NCBI RefSeq assembly: GCF_004363315.1
Contig: NZ_SNYL01000004.1
Location: 124,001-188,000 of the forward strand
Direction: 5' to 3'
Length of the DNA: 64,000 nucleotides
From: Tepidicella xavieri
GTDB taxonomy: Bacteria > Pseudomonadota > Gammaproteobacteria > Burkholderiales > Burkholderiaceae_C
Shown here one piece after another: positions 9,945 to 18,571 of the stretch (position 1 is its first letter; each line of letters starts with the position of its first letter). A program made the translations under genes and the position numbers. The notes below the pieces were generated by a model, which searched no databases, was not told the origin of the DNA, and worked only from the letters and a program-made list of their open reading frames with translations.

Positions 9945-10394
9945 ATGCGGATCGAGTGCCGCATTCTGGACCCCCGCCTGCATGACGCGCTGCCCGCCTA
10001 CGCCACGGCCGGCAGCGCCGGGTTGGATCTTCGTGCCTGCCTCGATGAGCCGCTGACTCTGGCGCCCAATGCGTGGCAGTTGGTGCCCACGGGGATGGCC
10101 ATTCATTTGGCCGATCCGGGCTATGCCGCGCTCATCTTGCCGCGTTCGGGCCTGGGGCATAAGCACGGCATCGTGCTGGGCAACCTGGTGGGGCTGATCG
10201 ACAGCGATTACCAGGGGCAACTCATGGTCAGTGCCTGGAACCGCAGCGATGTGGCCTACACCATCGCGCCGATGGAGCGCATCGCGCAACTGGTCATCGT
10301 GCCCGTGGTGCAGGCGCAGTTCGAGATGGTCGAAGCGTTTGCCGCGGCCACCGCTCGGGGTGTTGGGGGCTACGGCTCCACCGGCCGGGGCTGA
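9945..10394 (+). CDS. dut: dUTP diphosphatase
   Basis: A 149-residue homotrimeric dUTPase that hydrolyses dUTP to dUMP, keeping uracil out of DNA and feeding dTMP synthesis. The five dUTPase motifs are present: [39 protein letters not shown] and the C-terminal GVGGYGSTG, which closes over the active site. The ATG at 9945 was chosen because AAGGAG at 9933-9938 is well spaced from it; a GTG at 9939 would add two residues. It begins 2 bases after the dctM stop, so it may be carried on the same mRNA although its function is unrelated. Confidence 0.97.
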   Translation: MRIECRILDPRLHDALPAYATAGSAGLDLRACLDEPLTLAPNAWQLVPTGMAIHLADPGYAALILPRSGLGHKHGIVLGNLVGLIDSDYQGQLMVSAWNRSDVAYTIAPMERIAQLVIVPVVQAQFEMVEAFAAATARGVGGYGSTGRG

Positions 10395-10439
10395 AGGCAT
10401 CGGGGTGGCTGAGCCCCCCGATGAGCTTTCTGAAACGGG

Positions 10440-10961
10440 TCAGGCTTGCAGCCGGAAGAACCCTGCACCCAGGGTTCCTCGCCCCACCTCGTCCACCGTG
10501 GCCTCGCGCACATGGTGGATCTTCAGATCCAACCGCAGGGCCATGCCCGCCAGCGGGTGGTTGGCGTCCATGACCACATGCTCCGGATAGATTTCGCTGA
10601 CGAAATACATCCGGTCGGCGGGGGCTTCTGGGCTGCAGCCTGCCGGCAACCCCTCGAACACCACGCCTGCCTCCAGATCGGCCGGAAACGCCTGGCGTGG
10701 CTCCAGGAACACCAGTTGCTCGTCGTATTCGCCGAAGGCGTGTTCGGGTTCGAGATGCAATTCCATCTCGTCGCCGGCCACATGCCCTTGCAGGGCCTCG
10801 TCGATTTTGGCGAGCAGGTCGCGTCCGCCCACGAGGAATTCCACCGGATCTTCGAGTTCGTCGAGCACTTCGCCCAGCGTGTCTTTCAAGGTCCAGGTCA
10901 GGGCGACGACACATTGCGGCGTGACGCGCATCGGTTGGTGCAGGGAAGGCGTATCAGGCAT
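10440..10961 (-). CDS. slyD: FKBP-type peptidyl-prolyl cis-trans isomerase, SlyD-like
   Basis: A 173-residue protein whose FKBP domain is interrupted by an insert-in-flap domain, as in SlyD. Visible features are ALTWTLKDTLGEVLDE, FLVGGRDLLAKIDEALQG, the flap region EPEHAFGEYDEQLVFL and PLAGMALRLDLKIHHVREAT. It lacks the long His/Cys-rich metal-binding tail of Escherichia coli SlyD, ending AGFFRLQA. It catalyses proline isomerisation and acts as a folding chaperone in the cytoplasm. The start ATG at 10961 lies 14 bases from the divergent roxA start, so each promoter must overlap the other gene; a longer N-terminus beginning at 11033 is possible but would lie inside roxA. Confidence 0.9.
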   Translation of the reverse strand: MPDTPSLHQPMRVTPQCVVALTWTLKDTLGEVLDELEDPVEFLVGGRDLLAKIDEALQGHVAGDEMELHLEPEHAFGEYDEQLVFLEPRQAFPADLEAGVVFEGLPAGCSPEAPADRMYFVSEIYPEHVVMDANHPLAGMALRLDLKIHHVREATVDEVGRGTLGAGFFRLQA

Positions 10962-10975
10962 GTGACAATTGTCCC

Positions 10976-12139
10976 ATGACTTCGCTTGCCCGACATACCG
11001 ACGAGCCGCCCGCCATCGACCAGCCGTGCGCATTGCTGGGTGGGCTCACGCCGCGCCAGTTCATGCGCCGCCACTGGCAACGCAAGCCCCTGCTGATCCG
11101 TCAGGCGCTGCCGGGGTTTGAGCCGCTGCTCAGCCGCGCCCAACTGTTTGCCCTGGCCGGCCGGGAGGAGGTGGAGTCCCGGTTGATCGTCCGCGAGCCC
11201 GAGGGGCGCTGGCGGCTGCGCCATGGGCCGTTCACGCGCACGGCCCTGCCGCCGCTGAAGCGCCCGGGCTGGACCCTGCTGGTGCAGGGGGTGGATTTGC
11301 ATGTGGAGGCCGCGCACCGATTGATGCGACGCTTTCGTTTCGTGCCCGACGCCCGGCTCGATGACCTGATGATTTCCTGGGCCAGCGAAGGCGGGGGCGT
11401 GGGGCCGCACTACGACAGTTACGACGTCTTTCTGCTGCAGGCGCATGGCCGCCGTCGCTGGCGCATCGGACGCCTCAAAGACCCGGCCCTGCAAGACGAC
11501 GTGCCCCTGAAAATCCTGCGCCACTTCGAGCCCGAGCAAGAGTGGGTGCTGGAGCCGGGCGACATGCTCTACCTGCCGCCGCGCTGGGGCCATGATGGCG
11601 TGGCCGAAGGCGGTGAATGCATGACGTATTCCATCGGCTTTCGGGTGCCGCAGCGCGGTGGCCTGGCCGCCGAGCTGGTGCAGCGCATGGCCGACGAGCA
11701 CGAAGACGATGCCCTGTACCGCGACCCCGCGCAGCCCGCCACCGACGCGCCGGCCCGCCTGCCCGAAGCGATGGTGGATTTCGCCCGGGAGGGCCTGGCC
11801 CGGCTGGTTGCCGATGAAGGGGCGGTGCGGCTGGCCCTGGGCGAGATCATGACCGAACCCAAGCCCCGTGTCTGGTTCGATCCCCCAGAACGCCCCTGGC
11901 AGCCCGGGGCGCTAGAGCTGGACCGGCGCACCCGCATGCTCTACGATGAACGCCACGTGTACATCAACGGCGAAGCCCTGCGCGCCGCGGGCCGGGATGC
12001 CCGCCTGATGTGGGCGCTGGCTGATCGGCGTGGCCTGTCGGCGCAGGCGGTGCGGCGGGCCAGCGCGGCGGCCCAGGCCCTGCTGGCCCACTGGCACGAA
12101 GCCGGTTGGCTGCACCTCAAAGGAGAGTCTCTTGACTGA
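10976..12139 (+). CDS. roxA: 50S ribosomal protein L16 arginine 3-hydroxylase (cupin, JmjC-like oxygenase)
   Basis: A 387-residue protein of the YcfD/RoxA family: iron(II) and 2-oxoglutarate dependent oxygenases that hydroxylate an arginine of ribosomal protein L16. The cupin domain shows the iron-binding HxD in GVGPHYDSYDVFLLQ and the distal His in PRWGHDGVAEG, with the conserved lead-in PLLIRQALPGF near the N-terminus and the winged C-terminal domain (RTRMLYDERHVYINGE). Length and motif spacing fit the E. coli protein. It is divergent from the slyD-like gene and its last codons overlap the start of the next gene. Confidence 0.93.
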   Translation: MTSLARHTDEPPAIDQPCALLGGLTPRQFMRRHWQRKPLLIRQALPGFEPLLSRAQLFALAGREEVESRLIVREPEGRWRLRHGPFTRTALPPLKRPGWTLLVQGVDLHVEAAHRLMRRFRFVPDARLDDLMISWASEGGGVGPHYDSYDVFLLQAHGRRRWRIGRLKDPALQDDVPLKILRHFEPEQEWVLEPGDMLYLPPRWGHDGVAEGGECMTYSIGFRVPQRGGLAAELVQRMADEHEDDALYRDPAQPATDAPARLPEAMVDFAREGLARLVADEGAVRLALGEIMTEPKPRVWFDPPERPWQPGALELDRRTRMLYDERHVYINGEALRAAGRDARLMWALADRRGLSAQAVRRASAAAQALLAHWHEAGWLHLKGESLD

Positions 12140-12626
12140 CGTGGCCGAACTTCCCCAAGGGCGTTTCAGCGGCCCGGCCGATTTTCAGCACCTGGTCCGC
12201 GCAGCGGTGGCGCAGGCGCCGCTGCGCGGCTGGCGCGAGATGTTGTGGGCCGATCCGGACTTTACCCATTGGCCTTTGGGGGAACTGGCCGTCGTGGAAG
12301 GGCTGACGCAGTGGATGCAGCACGGCGCGCGCCTGTGCATGATGGCGGCGGACTTCAGGCCGATCACGTTGCAAGCGCCACGGTTCGTGGCGTGGCGCCG
12401 CCAATTCGACCACCGCTTTGAGGCGCGTACTTGGCCCCGCAGCGGCCTGCCCGAGATGACGATGCTGCTGTGGACCCCTGACTGGGCCGTGGTGGGGATG
12501 GAGGCTCAGGCGCCGACCGTCGTGGCCACCACGGAGGCGCCTCGCCGGACACAGTGGCGCCAGGCGTGGAATTCGGCTTGGGCAACGGGCACCCCTGCTT
12601 TCCCAGCGAGCGTGCTGGGCCTTTGA
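12132..12626 (+). CDS. Hypothetical protein downstream of roxA (possibly DUF7931 type)
   Basis: A 164-residue protein with no signal peptide and no membrane segment. The only start in a sensible place is TTG at 12132, preceded by AGGAGA at 12121-12126 with good spacing; it overlaps the roxA stop by 8 bases, which supports coupled translation. The sequence is rich in Trp and Arg (RGWREMLWADPDFTHWPLG, VAWRRQFDHRFEARTW) and may match the DUF7931 family seen near acetyltransferases, but that is recalled only weakly. No catalytic motif could be recognised. Its conserved place after roxA suggests a link to translation or ribosome care, by inference only. Confidence 0.7.
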   Translation: MTDVAELPQGRFSGPADFQHLVRAAVAQAPLRGWREMLWADPDFTHWPLGELAVVEGLTQWMQHGARLCMMAADFRPITLQAPRFVAWRRQFDHRFEARTWPRSGLPEMTMLLWTPDWAVVGMEAQAPTVVATTEAPRRTQWRQAWNSAWATGTPAFPASVLGL

Positions 12627-12675
12627 ATGTTGCGAAAACCAGACATTTTTAGGGGCGATTGAAAAAATTTTTGTC

Positions 12676-12687
12676 CGGGTTAACCCG
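12676..12687. promoter_or_regulatory. Perfect 12-bp palindrome upstream of the lipoprotein gene
   Basis: CGGGTTAACCCG reads the same on both strands and lies in the 209-base gap between the roxA-linked gene and the lipoprotein gene, about 150 bases before the lipoprotein ATG. A weak -10-like TATCAT follows at 12704-12709. It may be an operator or an RNA stem; no regulator can be assigned. The rest of the gap holds nothing else that could be recognised. Confidence 0.3.
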
Positions 12688-12835
12688 AGGGCTCGACACG
12701 ATTTATCATTTGAACCGCGCTGGTGCATGTCGGTTGATTCTGGTGCACCGGCGCCGCTCGTTTCTGGCCCATCGGGAAGGCGGAAGCAGCGAGGAATGTC
12801 GTCCCGGAACCCCCTTAATTTTTTACGTTTACCAA

Positions 12836-13072
12836 ATGAACAAGTCCCTCGTGATTGCCGCACTGATGGCTGCTGTGGCCCTGGCTGCCTGTGGCAAGAA
12901 GGAAGAAGCCCCCGCGCCTGCCCCGGCACCGGCCGTCGAACAGCCCGCACCTGCCCCGGCTCCTGCCGCTGAAGAGGTGAAGGAAGAGTCTACTGAAGCC
13001 GCTCCTGCCGAAGCTGCTCCTGCTGAAGGTCAAGCCCAGGAAGAGCAGAAGACCGAAGAGAAGACCCAGTAA
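12836..13072 (+). CDS. Small Ala/Pro/Glu-rich lipoprotein
   Basis: A 78-residue protein with a clear lipoprotein signal: MNKSLVIAALMAAVALAAC, where the lipobox LAAC puts the lipidated Cys at residue 19. The mature part is GKKEE followed by low-complexity Ala-Pro repeats and then acidic Glu/Ala/Gln-rich sequence to the end. There is no folded domain, so it is probably an extended envelope peptide; the function is unknown. Its own terminator follows directly, so it is probably expressed as a single-gene transcript from the long upstream gap. No good ribosome site is visible before the ATG. Confidence 0.8.
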   Translation: MNKSLVIAALMAAVALAACGKKEEAPAPAPAPAVEQPAPAPAPAAEEVKEESTEAAPAEAAPAEGQAQEEQKTEEKTQ

Positions 13073-13097
13073 GTCTTTCGTCAGTCCTTTTGACTAT

Positions 13098-13136
13098 GCC
13101 CATTTCGCTTGCGCGAAATGGGCGTTTTCTTTTTTT
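13098..13136 (+). terminator. Intrinsic terminator after the lipoprotein gene
   Basis: An 11-bp perfect stem (GCCCATTTCGC at 13098-13108 with GCGAAATGGGC at 13113-13123, loop TTGC) followed by GTTTTCTTTTTTT. The T run reaches the stop codon of the convergent argA gene. Confidence 0.93.
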
Positions 13137-14484
13137 AGGCCAGCTTTTTGACCAGCACCTTGCTGCGGCGGTCCCAGTTGTATTTGCGCTTGCGTGCTTC
13201 GGGCAGCCAGTCGGCGTCCACGGGCTGGAAGCCCCGCTTGATGAACCAATGCATGGTGCGGGTGGTGAGCACGAAGATGCTTTCGAGCCCCATGTACCGG
13301 GCCCGTTGTTCGATACGTTTGAGCACTTTTTCCCCGTCGCCCTGGCCTTGGGCTTGCGGCGAGACGGTCAGCGCCGCCATCTCGCCCGTCTTGGCTTCCG
13401 GGTAGGGGTAGAGCGCGGCGCAGGCAAAGATGACCCCGTCGTGTTCGATGATGGTGTAGTTGGCGATGTCGCGTTCGATTTCGGTGCGGCTGCGCTTGAC
13501 CAGCGTGCCGTCCTTCTCGAACGGTTCGATGAGTTGCAGGATGCCGCCGACGTCGTCGGGCGTGGCTTCGCGCAGGCTTTCGAGCTTTTCGTCCACCACC
13601 ATCGTGCCGATGCCGTCGTGCACATACACCTCCAGCAGCAGCGAGCCGTCCACCGCGAAGGGGATGATGTGGCTGCGCTCCACACCGCCCTTGCAGGCCT
13701 TGACGCAGTGCTGCAGGTAAAAGCCGACGTCGGTTGGTCGGTGGCTGGGTGGATTGCCGGCCAGGATGCGCTCGGCTTCGGCCAGCGGCAATTCGGTGTC
13801 GATGGGGTTGTCGTCGCCGGCGGGGTCGTTGGGGCGGACGCGGATGCCAGGGATTTCGGTCAGGAACAGGAGCTTGTCAGCCTGCAGGGCGATGGCCACG
13901 CTGGTGGCCACTTCCTCCATGGTGAGGTTGAAAGCTTCGCCGGTGGGGGAAAAGCCAAATGGAGACAGCAGGACCAAAGCGCCCATGTCGAGCGTGCGCA
14001 TGATGCCGGCCACATCCACCTTGCGCACCAGGCCCGAATGCTGGAAGTCGATGCCATCGACGATGCCGACCGGCCGGGCGGTGATGAAGTTGCCTGAGAT
14101 GACGCGCACCGTGGCCCCCGCCATGGGGGTGTTGGGCAGCCCCTGGCTGAAGGCGGCTTCAATTTCGTAGCGCAGCTGGCCGGCGGCCTCCTGGGCGCAA
14201 TCCAGCGCCACCTCGTCGGTGATGCGCATGCCGTTGTGGTAGCGGGCTTCATGGCCTTTGGCGCGCAGCTGCTCATTGACCTGTGGCCGGAATCCGTGCA
14301 CCAGCACGATGCGCACCCCCATGCTTTGGATCAGCGCCAGATCCTGCACCAGGTTGGGCAGCTTGCCCGCGGCAATGGCTTCGCCCGGAATGCCCACCAC
14401 AAAGGTCTGGTTGCGGAATTTGTGGATGTAGGGGGCGACCGACCGGAACCAGGGGACGAAGGTGAAGTTGAAGACCGTGGACAT
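13135..14484 (-). CDS. argA: Amino-acid N-acetyltransferase (N-acetylglutamate synthase)
   Basis: A 449-residue two-domain enzyme: an N-terminal amino-acid-kinase-like regulatory domain (residues about 25-290, with FVVGIPGEAIAAGKLPNLVQDL and RIVLVHGFRPQVNE) and a C-terminal GNAT acetyltransferase domain (about 300-449, with ALTVSPQAQGQGDGEKVL as the acetyl-CoA binding loop). It makes N-acetylglutamate from glutamate and acetyl-CoA, the first step of arginine synthesis, and is usually inhibited by arginine through the kinase-like domain. It is divergent from hrpA with 84 bases between the starts. Confidence 0.95.
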   Translation of the reverse strand: MSTVFNFTFVPWFRSVAPYIHKFRNQTFVVGIPGEAIAAGKLPNLVQDLALIQSMGVRIVLVHGFRPQVNEQLRAKGHEARYHNGMRITDEVALDCAQEAAGQLRYEIEAAFSQGLPNTPMAGATVRVISGNFITARPVGIVDGIDFQHSGLVRKVDVAGIMRTLDMGALVLLSPFGFSPTGEAFNLTMEEVATSVAIALQADKLLFLTEIPGIRVRPNDPAGDDNPIDTELPLAEAERILAGNPPSHRPTDVGFYLQHCVKACKGGVERSHIIPFAVDGSLLLEVYVHDGIGTMVVDEKLESLREATPDDVGGILQLIEPFEKDGTLVKRSRTEIERDIANYTIIEHDGVIFACAALYPYPEAKTGEMAALTVSPQAQGQGDGEKVLKRIEQRARYMGLESIFVLTTRTMHWFIKRGFQPVDADWLPEARKRKYNWDRRSKVLVKKLA

Positions 14485-14568
14485 GGGGTGGTGGACAGAA
14501 GCGGCCAGCCGTTGGCCAGACCCCTAGGATAATCGGAAGTTTGCCCTCTGCCCCGATTTCGCCCCTCC

Positions 14569-17500
14569 ATGGCCGAACGACTGCACATCGAATTCCCCGA
14601 CGCCCTGCCCGTCAGCGGCAAACGCCACGAGATCGAAGCCGCCTTGCGCGAGCATCAGGTGATCATCGTCTGCGGCGAGACGGGCTCGGGCAAGACGACG
14701 CAGTTGCCCAAAATCGCGTTGGCCATGGGGCGAGGCCGCGCCCATGCCCGACCCGGGGAACGCGGCCGCCTGATCGGTCACACCCAGCCGCGACGCATTG
14801 CCGCCAGTTCGGTGGCCAGCCGCATCTCCCAGGAGCTCCGCACCCCGCTGGGCGAGGTGGTGGGGTACAAGGTGCGCTTTCATGACCGGCTCAGCCCCAC
14901 GGCGTCGGTCAAGCTGATGACCGATGGCATCTTGCTGGCCGAGACGCAGACCGACCCGCTGTTGCAGGCTTACGACACGCTCATCATCGACGAGGCGCAT
15001 GAGCGCAGCCTCAACATCGATTTCTTGCTGGGCTACATCCGGCAGATCCTGCCCCGGCGTCCGGATTTGAAGGTCATCATCACGTCGGCCACCATCGATG
15101 CGGAGCGCTTTGCGCAGCATTTCGCGTCGCGCCGGGGCGCGGCGCCGGTGATCATGGTGTCGGGCCGCACTTATCCGGTGGAGGTGCGCTGGCGTCCGTT
15201 TGAAGAAAGCCGCGATCATGACCTCAACCACGCGATAGCCGATGCGGTCGATGAGTTGTGGCGTGGTGGCGCGCACGCTGGGGACATCTTGGTATTCCTG
15301 CCCGGCGAGCGCGAGATCCGCGAAGCGGCAGACCACCTGCGCAAGCACCTGAGCCACCAGCCGGTGTTGCGCCAGACCGAGGTGCTGCCGCTGTTTGCCC
15401 GGCTCAGCCAGGCAGAGCAGGAGCGGATATTCCAGCCCAGCGGGCAGCGCCGCATCGTGCTGGCCACCAACGTGGCCGAGACGTCGCTGACGGTGCCCGG
15501 CATCCGCTACGTGATCGACAGCGGCACCGCCCGCGTCAAGCGCTACAGCCTGCGCAGCAAGGTCGAGCAACTGTTGGTCGAGCCCATCAGCCAGGCGGCG
15601 GCCAATCAGCGGGCGGGCCGGTGCGGGCGGGTGGCCGAGGGCATTTGCATCCGGCTGTACGACGAGGCCGATTTCCAGGCCCGGCCGCGTTTCACGGACC
15701 CGGAAATCTTGCGGTCTTCGCTGGCGGCGGTGATTTTGCGCATGAAATCGCTGCGCCTGGGGGCGGTCGAGGACTTTCCTTTTCTGCAAGCGCCCAGCCG
15801 TCGCGCCATTGCCGACGGGTATCAGCTGCTGCAAGAGCTCGGCGCGGTGGACGAGGCGCATGAGCTGACCCCGCTGGGCGCCGAACTGGCCAAGCTGCCG
15901 CTGGACCCCCGGGTGGGGCGGATGATCCTGGAAGCTCGGCAACGCCAGGCGCTGGATGAGGTGCTGGTGATTGCCAGTGCCTTGAGCGTGCAGGACGTGC
16001 GCGAGCGCCCCATCGACGCGCAGGCCCAGGCCGACCAGGCCCACGCCAAATTCGACGACGAGCGCAGCGAGTTCACCGGCTTGCTCAAGCTCTGGAAATG
16101 GCTGGACGAGGCCCGCGGCGGCAAGCCGGCCAAGGGCGCCGTGCCCCAGGCGGGGGAGGCCCCCGCGCCCATCCACAAGCTGTCGCACCGCCAGTACGAG
16201 GCCCTGTTGCGTCAGCATTTCATCAGCGTGCGCCGCGTGCGCGAGTGGCGCGACATCCATTCCCAATTGCACACCGTGGTGGCCGAGCATGGCTGGAAGC
16301 TCAACACCACACCCGCCAGCTACGAGCAGTTGCACCTCAGCCTGTTGGCGGGGTTGCTGGGCCATGTGGGCTGCAAGCACGACACCGAGGATCTCTATCT
16401 GGGCGCGCGCGGCATCAAATTCCATCGCCACCCGGGCGCGCACTTGAGCAAGCGCCCTGGGCGCTGGGTGGTATGCGCCGAATTGGTGGAGACGGCCCGC
16501 TTGTTCGGGCGGGGCATGGCCACCATCGAGCCGCAGTGGTTGGAGCAGGTGGGGGGGCATCTGCTGAAAAAACAGGTGCTCGATCCGCACTGGGAGAAGA
16601 AGGCCGCCGAGGTCATCGCCTACGAGCGGGCGACGTTGTATGGGCTGGTCGTGTACAGCCAGCGCCGCATCCATTACGGCCGGGTCGATCCGGCCGGCGC
16701 GCGCGACCTCCTCATCCGCCAGGGGCTGCTTGGGGCGCTGTATGAGGACACCTGGCCCGCAGAGATGGCGCGGCGCCTGCCTTTCTTGGCGGCCAATCGC
16801 CAACTCATCGAGCAGGTGCAGGAACTGGAGCACAAATCCCGCCGACAGGACGTGCTGGTGGATGACGAACTGATTGCCGCCTTTTACGACAGCCAGTTGC
16901 CCCCCGATGTGTGCAGCGGCCGCGATTTGGAGCGCTGGTACCGCCAAGCCGTGCGCAGCCAGCCGCGCCTGCTGCGCCTGACGCGCGACGAGCTGATGCG
17001 GCACGAGGCCGCGGGCGTGACCAGCCAGGCGTTTCCGACCGTCTTGCGCATCGGGGGGGTGGACTGCGCCGCCAGTTATCTGCACGAGCCCGGAGACCCC
17101 AAAGATGGCCTGACGGTGTCGGTGCCGTTGTTCGTGCTCAACCAGGTGAGCGACGAACGCTGCGAATGGCTGGTGCCAGGCATGTTGAAAGACAAAATCC
17201 AGGCCCTGCTCAAGAGCTTGCCGCAAAAGCCCCGTGCCCGGCTGGTGCCGTTGCCCGAGACGGCCGATCAACTCGCGCAGCGGCTGACCGCGGCAGACCG
17301 CTGGGCCCAGGGCAGCCTGCTCGACGCATTGCTGCAAGAGGTGCGGCGCATCACCGGGCTGGATGTCAAGCGCAGCGACTTCAAGCTCGACATGCTGCAG
17401 CCGCATCACTTCATGAACCTGCGGCTGGTGGATGAGCACGGCCGCCAATTGGCCCAGGGCCGCAGCTTGCCCGCCCTCAAGGCCGAGTGGGGCAGCAAGG

Positions 17501-18546
17501 CGCGTGGCGCTTTTCAGGCGTTGGCCCAGCTCAAGGCCCAGGCCAGCGGGCCGGCTCAAGGGAGGGGCGGGTCAGAGGTGACCGACCGGCCGCCCGGCGG
17601 GCCGGCCAAGCCCAGCCAGGGGGAAGGGGCCGTGGCCCAGTCGCCGGCGCCAGCCCGCGCCGATGCCGCTGACAGACCCGGCAGCGGTTGGGAGGCGGCT
17701 GCCCGCTACACCACCTGGGCTTTTGGCGATTGGCCCGAGATCATGGAAATCCGCCAAGATGGGCAGACCCTGATCGGCTTTCCGGCCCTCATCGATGCGG
17801 GGGACGCCGTCCAGATCGACGTGTTCGACGAGCCCGAGGTGGCGGCCCGCAAGCATCACGCGGGGCTGCGCCGCCTGTTCGCCCTGCAAATCCGCGACGC
17901 GCTCAAATACCTGGAAAAAAACATCCCTGACCTCCAGAAAATGGCCGTGGCCTACATGACGCTGGGCACCCAGGAGGAGTTGCGCGAGCAAATCATCGCC
18001 GTGGCCATGGACCGGGCATTCATGCTGGAGCCGTTGCCCGCCAACGAGGCCGATTTCAAGCGCCGGCTGGAAGAGGGCCGGGGCCGCCTGACCCTGATCT
18101 GCAACGAGGTGGCGCGATTGAGCGCCGCCATCCTGTCCGATTTCAGCGCCGTCCAGCGCAAGATCAAAGACACCAAGGGTCACCCCGATGCGCTGGCCGA
18201 TGTGACCCAGCAGCTGCAACGGCTGGTGGGCAAGCGCTTTCTGTTGGAAACCCCGTGGGCCTCGCTGCAACACCTGCCGCGTTATTTGAAAGCGATCGTC
18301 ATGCGGCTGGACAAGCTGCGCGCCGACCCGGCCCGCGACGCGGCCCGCATGGCCGACATCAAGCCCCAGGAGCAGCGCTACTGGCGCCTGGTGGCCGAGC
18401 GCAAGGGCGTGACTGACGAGCGCATGAACGAGTTACGCTGGCTGTTGGAGGAGTTGCGCGTGAGCCTGTTTGCGCAGGAGTTGCGCACGCCTCAGCCGGT
18501 GAGCGTCAAGCGCCTGGACAAGGTGTGGGCCCAACTGAACCACTGA
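14569..18546 (+). CDS. hrpA: ATP-dependent RNA helicase HrpA
   Basis: A 1325-residue DEAH-box helicase. Walker A GETGSGKTT is at residues 36-44 and the DEAH box at 141-144, followed by TSATID and the QRAGRCGRVAEGICIRLY motif VI. The long HrpA-specific C-terminal region (DUF3418-type) includes FPALIDAGDAVQIDVFD. Residues about 1000-1045 form a Gly/Pro/Ala-rich low-complexity linker not needed for the fold. HrpA unwinds RNA and has been linked to fimbrial mRNA processing and rescue of stalled ribosomes in E. coli. The gene stands alone, divergent from argA and convergent with the aminotransferase gene. Confidence 0.95.
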   Translation: MAERLHIEFPDALPVSGKRHEIEAALREHQVIIVCGETGSGKTTQLPKIALAMGRGRAHARPGERGRLIGHTQPRRIAASSVASRISQELRTPLGEVVGYKVRFHDRLSPTASVKLMTDGILLAETQTDPLLQAYDTLIIDEAHERSLNIDFLLGYIRQILPRRPDLKVIITSATIDAERFAQHFASRRGAAPVIMVSGRTYPVEVRWRPFEESRDHDLNHAIADAVDELWRGGAHAGDILVFLPGEREIREAADHLRKHLSHQPVLRQTEVLPLFARLSQAEQERIFQPSGQRRIVLATNVAETSLTVPGIRYVIDSGTARVKRYSLRSKVEQLLVEPISQAAANQRAGRCGRVAEGICIRLYDEADFQARPRFTDPEILRSSLAAVILRMKSLRLGAVEDFPFLQAPSRRAIADGYQLLQELGAVDEAHELTPLGAELAKLPLDPRVGRMILEARQRQALDEVLVIASALSVQDVRERPIDAQAQADQAHAKFDDERSEFTGLLKLWKWLDEARGGKPAKGAVPQAGEAPAPIHKLSHRQYEALLRQHFISVRRVREWRDIHSQLHTVVAEHGWKLNTTPASYEQLHLSLLAGLLGHVGCKHDTEDLYLGARGIKFHRHPGAHLSKRPGRWVVCAELVETARLFGRGMATIEPQWLEQVGGHLLKKQVLDPHWEKKAAEVIAYERATLYGLVVYSQRRIHYGRVDPAGARDLLIRQGLLGALYEDTWPAEMARRLPFLAANRQLIEQVQELEHKSRRQDVLVDDELIAAFYDSQLPPDVCSGRDLERWYRQAVRSQPRLLRLTRDELMRHEAAGVTSQAFPTVLRIGGVDCAASYLHEPGDPKDGLTVSVPLFVLNQVSDERCEWLVPGMLKDKIQALLKSLPQKPRARLVPLPETADQLAQRLTAADRWAQGSLLDALLQEVRRITGLDVKRSDFKLDMLQPHHFMNLRLVDEHGRQLAQGRSLPALKAEWGSKARGAFQALAQLKAQASGPAQGRGGSEVTDRPPGGPAKPSQGEGAVAQSPAPARADAADRPGSGWEAAARYTTWAFGDWPEIMEIRQDGQTLIGFPALIDAGDAVQIDVFDEPEVAARKHHAGLRRLFALQIRDALKYLEKNIPDLQKMAVAYMTLGTQEELREQIIAVAMDRAFMLEPLPANEADFKRRLEEGRGRLTLICNEVARLSAAILSDFSAVQRKIKDTKGHPDALADVTQQLQRLVGKRFLLETPWASLQHLPRYLKAIVMRLDKLRADPARDAARMADIKPQEQRYWRLVAERKGVTDERMNELRWLLEELRVSLFAQELRTPQPVSVKRLDKVWAQLNH

Positions 18547-18571
18547 GGGTGGTCCGGCTGGCCGGGTTGCC

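Noticed and set aside
14524-17559. A 1011-codon open frame antisense to hrpA
   Set aside because: It is a shadow of the GC-rich hrpA coding sequence: low-complexity, His/Gln/Arg/Ala-rich, with no recognisable domain, while the plus strand has a full helicase.
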